Assembly (NCBI GenBank): GCA_934177795.1
Contig: CAKPPS010000043.1
Location: 1 to 7,086, forward strand
Reading direction: 5' to 3'
Length of the DNA: 7,086 bases
DNA from: an uncultured Clostridia bacterium
Lineage (GTDB): Bacteria; Bacillota; Clostridia; TANB77; CAG-508
Shown: positions 1-4,214 of the stretch, in pieces
Layout: the number at the start of each line of letters is the position of its first letter
How positions within the stretch are numbered: position 1 is the stretch's first letter
Position numbers and translations under genes: made by a program
The notes under the pieces: model-generated
Told to the model about the DNA's origin: nothing
Databases searched by the model: none
What the model saw: only the letters and a program-made list of their open reading frames with translations

Positions 1-117
1 AGCAATAGAAGAGAGGTAGAAGTAGATATGGAAAAGTGTAAAAAAAGGAATACAGAACATTGCACAAAATCAAAGTATTTGGCAAAGTTTATACAGGATA
101 GTATATGTATTTATTGA
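1..117 (+). CDS. Possible 3' end of an ORF entering from the left flank
   Basis: Frame 1 is open from base 1 to a TGA at 115-117. It reads through the left att repeat, where it gives HCTKSK, and ends 39 bases inside the prophage with YLAKFIQDSICIY. The start lies outside the window. The product is Lys/Glu/Arg-rich and I do not recognise it. The same HCTKSK codons are in frame at the right repeat, so before integration the flanking frame could have continued into 6360-6475. This may be a host gene whose C-terminus was exchanged by integration, or it may be a chance open frame. Confidence 0.3.
   Translation, partial: SNRREVEVDMEKCKKRNTEHCTKSKYLAKFIQDSICIY
56..86 (+). repeat. Left attachment site (attL), dif-like half site
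   Basis: Bases 56-76 are identical to 6339-6359. Read as an 11-6-11 recombination site, the left arm is ATTGCACAAAA (59-69), the centre TCAAAG (70-75) and the right arm TATTTGGCAAA (76-86). The left arm and centre match the right junction exactly; the right arm matches it at 7 of 11 positions. This is the expected result if host and phage sites share one arm and the crossover region but differ in the other arm. Confidence 0.7.
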
Positions 118-127
118 CATTTGAAAG

Positions 128-156
128 TGGATATATTTAAGTATTACGTTTATAAT
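128..156 (+). promoter_or_regulatory. Candidate promoter of the structural operon
   Basis: A perfect -10 box TATAAT lies at 151-156, with a 4/6 match to the -35 consensus (TGGATA, 128-133) at 17-bp spacing. This is 46 bases upstream of the ssDNA-binding-protein start. A consensus TTGACA at 114-119 has no good -10 box at normal distance. The call is from box matches only. Confidence 0.4.
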
Positions 157-201
157 GTAATATTTAAATATATCTATTTTTTATTGAAAGGAGTTTTTTA
201 T

Positions 202-468
202 ATGATTAATGCAAGAGAAAATTTTAATTTTATTGATAAGCGTCAAGGAGTTACAAAAGATGGAGAAAAGTATTTATGTATAAATGTTCTATCAAAAGAA
301 AATAAGAACTTTAATTTTATTACTAAAGATGTTCAACTTATAGATAAATTATCTTCTTTAAATATTCAAAAGTTTTCTCCAATAAAATTAATCTTAGGCT
401 TTGAAAGAGTTTTTAACAAAGATAAGAGGGTTAGTTATTGGAATTGTGTATTGGTAGGTGTTGAATAG
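202..468 (+). CDS. Putative phage ssDNA-binding protein (pV position)
   Basis: The protein is 88 aa, almost the length of Ff gene V protein (87 aa). It occupies the gene V position, first in the operon and upstream of the small membrane peptide and coat genes. Alternating hydrophobic and polar residues with aromatic and basic positions (Phe8, Phe10, Tyr24, Phe37, Phe39, Phe58, Phe68, Trp80) fit a small beta-barrel/OB-fold. Its expected role is to coat the new viral strand and hold it for assembly. I do not see a diagnostic motif, so function is inferred from size, order and composition. The start at ATG 202 is chosen because AAAGGAG (187-193) sits 8 bases ahead. The frame is open back to 121 but nothing there looks like a start. 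The next gene begins 1 base after the stop, suggesting translational coupling. Confidence 0.65.
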   Translation: MINARENFNFIDKRQGVTKDGEKYLCINVLSKENKNFNFITKDVQLIDKLSSLNIQKFSPIKLILGFERVFNKDKRVSYWNCVLVGVE

Positions 469-469
469 C

Positions 470-610
470 ATGAGTGAAATTGATTTATTAAATGCTATTT
501 TAATACAAATTAGAACTTTAAACATATTTTTTCAATTGTTTGTTTATGGTTTTATATTATTACTTATCATATATTTTGGTTATTGGTTTTTCAGTAGATT
601 TTTTTATTAG
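470..610 (+). CDS. 46-aa single-span membrane peptide (minor coat candidate)
   Basis: A 46-aa ORF starts one base after the stop of the ssDNA-binding protein gene, with a weak AGGTG (455-459) upstream, so coupled translation is likely. The N-terminus is acidic (MSEIDLL). A hydrophobic aromatic stretch follows from about residue 19 to 41, then Arg43. Size, membrane character and position between the pV and pVIII equivalents match the Ff minor coat genes VII and IX, whose products cap the end of the virion that emerges first. No sequence similarity to those proteins is claimed. It could instead be an unrelated membrane peptide. The extreme Phe/Tyr/Ile content makes homology hard to judge. Confidence 0.6.
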   Translation: MSEIDLLNAILIQIRTLNIFFQLFVYGFILLLIIYFGYWFFSRFFY

Positions 611-660
611 ATGATTTGATTGTTATCTTTTACATGTTATCCCCTTTATATCTACTGAAA
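589..660. repeat. Inverted repeat between minor and major coat genes
   Basis: TTTCAGTAGAT (589-599) and ATCTACTGAAA (650-660) are perfect 11-base inverted repeats separated by 50 bases. The left arm lies in the end of the 46-aa gene and the right arm in the leader of the coat gene. In RNA this would form a large stem that could protect the 5' end of a processed coat mRNA or act as a weak attenuator. No poly-T tract follows, so an ordinary terminator is unlikely. Confidence 0.5.
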
Positions 661-718
661 TAAATATATATATTATTATCTATAAGAATAACTATTTTTA
701 TAGGGAAAGGAGTCGTAA

Positions 719-871
719 ATGGAAGGTTTAACTTTAACAAGTTCTATGTTCGATGGTTTACTTTCAGCTATAACAACTAATTTAGGTGTTTTGATACCTG
801 TTGGTTTAACAATTATGGGTATCATGGTAGCTGTTTCTTTAATTCCTAGAATTGTATATAAATTCTTATAG
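719..871 (+). CDS. Major coat protein (pVIII-like), leaderless, 50 aa
   Basis: This 50-aa protein equals mature Ff pVIII in length. It has the standard coat layout: a polar N-terminus with acidic residues (Glu2, Asp12), a hydrophobic span from about residue 22 to 42 with small residues (LIPVGLTIMGIMVAVSLIP), and a basic C-terminus (Arg44, Lys48) that would face the DNA. There is no signal peptide, as in phage Pf3, so membrane insertion would proceed without leader cleavage. ATG 719 follows AAAGGAG (706-712) by 6 bases, a strong site. The gene lies just before the pIII-position gene and is closed by a strong terminator at 881-922, as expected for the most highly expressed virion gene. Identification rests on size, topology and synteny. 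Confidence 0.85.
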   Translation: MEGLTLTSSMFDGLLSAITTNLGVLIPVGLTIMGIMVAVSLIPRIVYKFL

Positions 872-880
872 GAATCTAAT

Positions 881-922
881 GCCCCAATCGAACATTTTAA
901 TGTTCGTTGGGGCTAGTTTTTT
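881..922 (+). terminator. Rho-independent terminator after major coat gene
   Basis: GCCCCAA (881-887) pairs with TTGGGGC (907-913). Above a single bulged T (888), CGAACAT (889-895) pairs with ATGTTCG (900-906) around a 4-base loop. The 14-bp stem is followed by TAGTTTTTT (914-922). It begins 9 bases after the coat stop and ends just before the ribosome-binding site of the next gene. A leaky terminator here would give abundant coat and little tip protein, as between genes VIII and III in Ff. Confidence 0.9.
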
Positions 923-938
923 GAAAGGAGAGATTTAT

Positions 939-1682
939 TTGAGTATAAAAAAGAAAATTTTATATATTTCAATGTTTTTTTTAGCATTTATTTGTATTAC
1001 TTGTAAATGTTTTGGTTTTTCTGGTTCAGATGAAAGCTTTGATGTTGAAATAGATAATAAAAAAATTGATAAGAAAGTTACATTTACATTTCCTACTACT
1101 GTACTTGACGATGATGGTAGTAAACTTTTTGATGTTAAATATTATCTTATACATTATTCTACTTCTGTGCCCTTTAATCCAATTAATAGATTGGGTAATT
1201 ATGATTGCTATGATGTAATTCTGTCTGATGTTCCTATTACATTATCTGATGATTACAAATTTCTTTATTTATCAGACACAAGCAAAAGTTCATCTTGTTA
1301 TATTTTGTATAGTGATGTATTGACTGATTCTTATTATAGTGAAAAATGTGATGTTTCTTCTTCATCAGTAAATTTTACTAAACGTCTTAATCAATGGTAT
1401 ATTACCGATGATAGTGGTCTTAATTCTTCTAGTTTTAATCAAAATTTTTTTACTGCTGATGTATTTGCTAATCAAACTATAAAAAATAAAAGTGGTGACG
1501 TGGTTTTTCTGGGAGCTCCACAGACAGTGGAGCAGGTGAAAATACCAGCAATACAACAGGCGGAGGAAATACCACAGGCGATGGCGGAAGTTCTGAAAAT
1601 ACTGATACCAGTTGGCTTGGTAATCTTTGGAATTGGTTTAGTGATATACTTGATTCGATATTGTCGCTCACGACTAATGTAA
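939..1682 (+). CDS. pIII-position secreted tip/adsorption protein, zero-frame product
   Basis: The product is 247 aa from TTG 939, chosen because AAAGGAG (924-930) lies 8 bases ahead. The open frame back to ATG 852 crosses the terminator and overlaps the coat gene. A signal peptide is clear: SIKKK, then a hydrophobic core at residues 7-22, with cleavage likely near 26-28 (CFGFS). Residues 29 to about 175 form a polar, Ser/Asp/Tyr-rich exported domain with cysteines near NYDCYD, SSSCYI and SEKCD; this is the receptor-binding candidate. After residue 190 this frame overlaps a second coding frame. It ends with a hydrophobic segment, LKILIPVGLVIFGIGLVIYL, and a basic tail (RYCRSR). The most likely main product switches to the -1 frame near 1508 and continues to 2461, giving about 507 aa. 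Role is inferred from position, secretion signal and linker. Confidence 0.7.
   Translation: MSIKKKILYISMFFLAFICITCKCFGFSGSDESFDVEIDNKKIDKKVTFTFPTTVLDDDGSKLFDVKYYLIHYSTSVPFNPINRLGNYDCYDVILSDVPITLSDDYKFLYLSDTSKSSSCYILYSDVLTDSYYSEKCDVSSSSVNFTKRLNQWYITDDSGLNSSSFNQNFFTADVFANQTIKNKSGDVVFLGAPQTVEQVKIPAIQQAEEIPQAMAEVLKILIPVGLVIFGIGLVIYLIRYCRSRLM
1502..1533 (+). promoter_or_regulatory. Candidate -1 ribosomal frameshift signal
   Basis: The zero frame reads GTG GTT TTT CTG across a T5 run (1504-1508). Six bases later GCTCCAC (1515-1521), loop AGACA and GTGGAGC (1527-1533) form a perfect 7-bp GC-rich stem-loop. Spacing and stem resemble known -1 frameshift stimulators. A -1 slip keeps perfect Phe (TTT on TTT) pairing at 1506-1508, but Val GTT moving to GGT pairs poorly, so this is not a textbook XXXYYYZ heptamer. 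The -1 frame has a stop at 1496-1498, so the switch must occur after it. An indel in the T run is the alternative. Confidence 0.55.
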
Positions 1683-2461
1683 TAAATTTATTTAATACAG
1701 TTATAACCAATTTAGATAAAATTGTTAATGCTTTAGGTGATTTTACAGTTACAAGTATAGATTCTTTAGGCGAAATTGTTTCAGCTGTTGGAAGTGCTTC
1801 AAGTGACATTATAAAGTCTTTAGGTAATTTAAGTAATGATATTATTAATTCTATTGGTGAAATAATTAACTCAATAGGTAGTGCAATTTCTGATGTTATA
1901 TCAGCGTTAGGAGAAGGTATATCTAATATTATTTCTTCTATTGCTAATGCTGTATCTAGCATAATTAATGCTTTAGGTGAAGCAATTTCTAATGTAATAA
2001 CTGTAATTGGTGAATTACCAGGAAAAATTATAAATTTATTAGAATCATTATTAAGAAGATTATTTGTTCCAGAAGATAACTATTTCAGTGATAAAGTAGA
2101 TACTTTAAAATCAGATTTAAATGGTAAAATACCATATCAGAGTTATCAGAATGAATTAAATAAAATTGATGAAACTGCTCAAAATACTGGAAATTCAGGA
2201 GAAGGAATTACGACAAGTATTAGTTTATCAAATTATACATTATCAGATAAACTTTCTGTTAAAATGAACAAATTTATTGATTTTTCAATATTCACTAAAT
2301 ATCGTGATGTTTGGTTTGTTTGGGTTCGAGTAGTTGTATATATACTTTTGGTATTATACTGGATAAATGAAACAAGTAAATTTTTTAGAGGTTTTAGTAT
2401 TTCAAGCTATTCAACTTCTAATGTTAATCAAAATACACAGACAGGGGGTAATAATAAATGA
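1508..2461 (+). CDS. pIII-position protein, -1-frame portion (linker, helical repeats, membrane anchor)
   Basis: This frame is open from 1499 and probably has no independent start. The only candidates are weak (TTG 1661, no clear ribosome-binding site), so it most likely forms residues 191-507 of a frameshifted protein with the signal-peptide domain upstream. In order it has: a Gly/Ser/Thr/Asn linker (about residues 191-225, containing TTGGGNTTGDGG), typical of pIII-type proteins; a Trp-rich segment (WLGNLWNWF); a long amphipathic region of 7- and 11-residue repeats with a recurring (L/I)G step (about 245-370); a charged section; a C-terminal membrane span near 459-480 (WFVWVRVVVYILLVLYW); and a polar tail ending TQTGGNNK. 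The topology matches a virion tip protein anchored at its C-terminus until release. The stop overlaps the next start (ATGA). A frameshift mutation or sequencing error is the main alternative to programmed shifting. Confidence 0.75.
   Translation, partial: SGSSTDSGAGENTSNTTGGGNTTGDGGSSENTDTSWLGNLWNWFSDILDSILSLTTNVINLFNTVITNLDKIVNALGDFTVTSIDSLGEIVSAVGSASSDIIKSLGNLSNDIINSIGEIINSIGSAISDVISALGEGISNIISSIANAVSSIINALGEAISNVITVIGELPGKIINLLESLLRRLFVPEDNYFSDKVDTLKSDLNGKIPYQSYQNELNKIDETAQNTGNSGEGITTSISLSNYTLSDKLSVKMNKFIDFSIFTKYRDVWFVWVRVVVYILLVLYWINETSKFFRGFSISSYSTSNVNQNTQTGGNNK
1581..1682 (+). CDS. Possible nested 33-aa coat-like peptide
   Basis: ATG 1581, in the zero frame, would start a 33-aa peptide made of the coat-like membrane segment (residues 5-25) and the basic tail RYCRSRLM. 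GGAGGA (1562-1567) lies 13 bases upstream, which is long for a ribosome-binding site and may only reflect Gly-Gly codons of the -1 frame. The size equals Ff pVII (33 aa). It could be a separate minor coat protein, only the C-terminus of the 247-aa product, or a by-product of the overlapping linker frame. Confidence 0.25.
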   Translation: MAEVLKILIPVGLVIFGIGLVIYLIRYCRSRLM

Positions 2462-2715
2462 TTTTAGTTTTAATTACTGCACCACTATTTATATTGGTTA
2501 CAGGTATTATAAATTTAATTCCAGGAGGTGCGTTTACTATTAATAGCAGTATCACTGGAATGGTTAATATGTTTTCAATTGCCTTTCAATTTTTCCCTGT
2601 TGATGTATGGATTGCATTTTTTAGCAGTATAACGTTTTGGATAACTGTCCATCTTGTATATGGTTTAATTAATTTCATTTTAAAACTTATTCCTATTTTA
2701 GGAATGGGACAATAG
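2458..2715 (+). CDS. pVI-like membrane minor coat protein
   Basis: An 85-aa, strongly hydrophobic protein. Its ATG overlaps the preceding stop (ATGA) and GGGGGT (2442-2447) lies 10 bases upstream, so translation is coupled to the tip protein. Hydrophobic segments are at about residues 2-22, 37-47 and 50-82; the last contains FPVDVWIAFFSSITFWITVH and could form one long or two short helices. Charge is minimal (Asp49, Lys76). Ff gene VI lies at the same place, between genes III and I, and encodes a hydrophobic protein of similar order of size that holds pIII on the virion end. Function is assigned by synteny and topology; no sequence motif was recognised. Confidence 0.7.
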   Translation: MILVLITAPLFILVTGIINLIPGGAFTINSSITGMVNMFSIAFQFFPVDVWIAFFSSITFWITVHLVYGLINFILKLIPILGMGQ

Positions 2716-2740
2716 TTTTTTATTATTGGAGGACAAAAAC

Positions 2741-3616
2741 ATGTTTAAAAAGGATATGACGTTAAATAAATATTATAGAAATTTAAGAAAAGATGTATTT
2801 TCGGATTTAAATATAGAAGAGTTTACAGAAGTATTTAAAAAATTCAAAAAACTAAAATTTGATTATAAATTATTGTTAATATGTAATAAAATAGAAAAAA
2901 TTAAAATTCCACGTATAGAAATACCAATATTAAGATTTTTTAGTATGTTAATAGATTTAATAAGATGGCTTATTTATGATTTATTATACACTATTATTAA
3001 TGGTAAAGTGTTTAAGCCTTATGGTTTAACTTGTTTTGTAGGAAGACAGGGCGGGGGTAAAACTATTTCAATGGTAGAATATTTAGATAAAATGAAAGAA
3101 ATATATCCAGACTCTATTATAATTACTAATTTTAATTATACTAAACAAGATATGCCATTTACTAGTTGGCGACAATTTACAGAAGTTAGAAATGGATTAA
3201 ATGGTGTAATTTTTGCAATAGATGAATTGCAAAATGAATATAATTCAAACAATTGGAAAGATTTTCCCGAAGATTTATTATCTGTTGTTACAATGCAAAG
3301 AAAACAAAGAATAAAAATTGTTGCAACAAGTCAAGTATTTACAAGAGTAGTTAAACAATTAAGGGAACAATGTTATGAAGTTGTAGAATGTAAAACATTT
3401 TTTGGAAGGTGGACAAAGCAAAAATGTTATGATGCAGATGATTATAACTATATTATAGATAATCCTACACCTGAACGAAGATTTAAAACCAGAAAAAAAT
3501 GGAAGTATAGTTTTATACAAAGTAATTTTATTAGAAATTTATTTGACAGCTATTCTATAGTTGAAAGTATAAAACAAAAAGAATATATAAATAGAAATGA
3601 AAGGGGTGACCATTAA
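2741..3616 (+). CDS. Zot-like (pI) virion assembly ATPase
   Basis: A 291-aa Zot/gene I family protein that powers phage extrusion through the membrane. Walker A is GRQGGGKT at residues 101-108. Walker B is GVIFAIDELQ with Asp161-Glu162. A downstream ATSQ (195-198) follows a run of basic residues (MQRKQRIK), as in this family. ATG 2741 is chosen because GGAGG (2728-2732) sits 8 bases upstream; an in-frame TTG at 2726 overlaps that site and is rejected. A hydrophobic, charge-interrupted stretch at residues 61-85 precedes the ATPase and may be membrane-associated. No membrane span or external domain follows the ATPase, unlike pI/Zot of diderm hosts, which reach a secretin. This fits a monoderm host. 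The stop overlaps the next ATG (TAATG). Confidence 0.93.
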   Translation: MFKKDMTLNKYYRNLRKDVFSDLNIEEFTEVFKKFKKLKFDYKLLLICNKIEKIKIPRIEIPILRFFSMLIDLIRWLIYDLLYTIINGKVFKPYGLTCFVGRQGGGKTISMVEYLDKMKEIYPDSIIITNFNYTKQDMPFTSWRQFTEVRNGLNGVIFAIDELQNEYNSNNWKDFPEDLLSVVTMQRKQRIKIVATSQVFTRVVKQLREQCYEVVECKTFFGRWTKQKCYDADDYNYIIDNPTPERRFKTRKKWKYSFIQSNFIRNLFDSYSIVESIKQKEYINRNERGDH

Positions 3617-3711
3617 TGTTTCTATTAGGCTTAGTTACACTTATATGCTATATTTGGACTATTACATCAGCTGTAGTTATTGTAGTATATAAAATAAAGA
3701 ACAGAAATTAA
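3616..3711 (+). CDS. 31-aa single-span membrane peptide
   Basis: A short ORF whose ATG overlaps the stop of the ATPase gene by one base (TAATG), with AGGGGTG (3601-3607) 8 bases upstream. The product begins MFLLGLVTLICYIWTITSAV, continues hydrophobic to about residue 25, and ends with basic residues (KIKNRN), giving one membrane span with the C-terminus inside. It is the last gene of the virion operon. It could be a minor coat or an assembly partner of the ATPase; position alone cannot decide. The start-stop overlap, ribosome-binding site and clean membrane topology make it credible despite its length. Confidence 0.6.
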   Translation: MFLLGLVTLICYIWTITSAVVIVVYKIKNRN

Positions 3712-3824
3712 AAAGTATAATAATCTATTAATTTTATCACTGCAAAATATATTATTGGCTCTAACTTAAAATATATGTTCTTTAGTAAAATATACTTCAT
3801 AGAAATAGCTCTGATATGCGGGGG

Positions 3825-3891
3825 CAGAATCTCCCTATTTATTTTTTGTATGAATGATAATGAATTACAAAAAGTTAATAGAAAGATTCTG
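3825..3891. repeat. Long three-part hairpin
   Basis: CAGAATCT (3825-3832) pairs with AGATTCTG (3884-3891), CTATT (3835-3839) with AATAG (3877-3881), and TTTTTGTA (3843-3850) with TACAAAAA (3866-3873). The three collinear stems are separated by small internal loops (2x2 and 3x3) and close on a 15-base loop. One long imperfect hairpin of this kind in ssDNA is the form of inovirus packaging signals and single-strand origins. Confidence 0.6.
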
Positions 3892-3892
3892 G

Positions 3893-3908
3893 AGGGGGAT
3901 AGCCCCCT
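3893..3908. repeat. G5/C5 hairpin
   Basis: AGGGGG (3893-3898), loop ATAG, CCCCCT (3903-3908) form a perfect 6-bp stem one base downstream of the 67-base hairpin. It is followed by TAGTAAAAAAAG, which is not a T tract, so it is not a plus-strand terminator. It could form part of a minus-strand origin or packaging element. Confidence 0.55.
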
Positions 3909-3939
3909 AGTAAAAAAAGAAAATTGAAAGGAGATTATT

Positions 3940-4140
3940 ATGGATTTGATAGATGATGAAGAATTAGTATCTTCAGAAGATAATTATATTATTGTATGTA
4001 CAAAAGCAGAATATAATAAAATAAAAGAATGTGTTGAAGCAATGTATAACATGGTATCTAAAGCTCCAAAAAAATTTAGAACTCCAAATTTTTATCTTTT
4101 AGAAAATATTTATAATACAAAATTTAAAGATATAAATTAA
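3940..4140 (+). CDS. Hypothetical protein, 66 aa
   Basis: ATG 3940 follows AAAGGAG (3927-3933) by 6 bases, a strong site. The N-terminus is acidic (DLIDDEELVSSED). A central part with a likely helix (TKAEYNKIKECVEAMYNMVS) follows, then a basic, aromatic C-terminal third (KAPKKFRTPNFYLLENIY). No signal peptide or membrane span is present. I do not recognise a family. It lies between the putative packaging region and the rep gene, so a role in replication control or packaging is possible but unproven. Codon use and the ribosome-binding site match its neighbours, supporting it as a real gene. Confidence 0.65.
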   Translation: MDLIDDEELVSSEDNYIIVCTKAEYNKIKECVEAMYNMVSKAPKKFRTPNFYLLENIYNTKFKDIN

Positions 4141-4150
4141 TAATATTTGT

Positions 4151-4174
4151 GGAGGGTTCTTAGTAACACCCTCC
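4151..4174 (+). repeat. Candidate plus-strand replication origin hairpin
   Basis: GGAGGGT (4151-4157) and ACCCTCC (4168-4174) form a perfect 7-bp stem with the 10-base loop TCTTAGTAAC. The last G and T of the 5' arm plus the loop read GTTCTTAGTAAC. The Ff origin has a similar hairpin whose loop is GTTCTTTAATA, nicked by gene II protein within TTTAA. The hairpin lies 40 bases ahead of the rep start, the usual place for a rolling-circle origin. The nick position is inferred. Confidence 0.5.
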
Positions 4175-4214
4175 GAAAGCGACAATTTTGACGTTTTTTA
4201 GGAGTGATTTTGAA

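Larger units (their letters stand above)
3712..3939. other. Intergenic region: packaging-signal / origin candidate
   Basis: These 228 bases have no gene and separate the assembly genes from the replication genes, the position of the Ff intergenic region that holds the packaging signal and minus-strand origin. The first 100 bases are AT-rich and featureless. The second half holds two adjoining hairpins (3825-3891 and 3893-3908) with G/C runs that stand out in this AT-rich element. Functional assignment is by position and structure only. Confidence 0.5.

Noticed and set aside
121..201. Upstream extension of the ssDNA-binding protein to TTG 121
   Set aside because: No ribosome-binding site there, and it would overlap the candidate promoter; ATG 202 follows AAAGGAG.
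852..938. Upstream extension of the tip protein to ATG 852
   Set aside because: It overlaps the coat gene end and the strong terminator, and would place 29 residues ahead of a clear signal peptide; TTG 939 has an ideal ribosome-binding site.
939..1010. Lipoprotein signal for the tip protein
   Set aside because: Cysteines at residues 19, 22 and 24 lack a lipobox with Gly, Ala or Ser at -1; an ordinary signal peptide fits better.
1365..1556. Minus-strand open frame of 63 codons
   Set aside because: No ribosome-binding site and lies wholly within the tip protein gene on the other strand.
1661..1663. TTG 1661 as an independent start for the -1-frame portion
   Set aside because: No clear ribosome-binding site, and the upstream -1 frame (1508-1660) already reads as a sensible Gly/Ser/Thr linker, arguing for continuous translation from upstream.
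1477..1962. Minus-strand open frame of 161 codons opposite the tip protein gene
   Set aside because: It is the mirror of the repetitive Ile/Ser/Gly coding region, has no ribosome-binding site, and its Leu/Ile/Pro-rich product mirrors the sense repeats.
4188..4214. TTG 4188 as start of the replication protein
   Set aside because: The family begins at MIDTIKI, and AGGAG lies between 4188 and ATG 4215.
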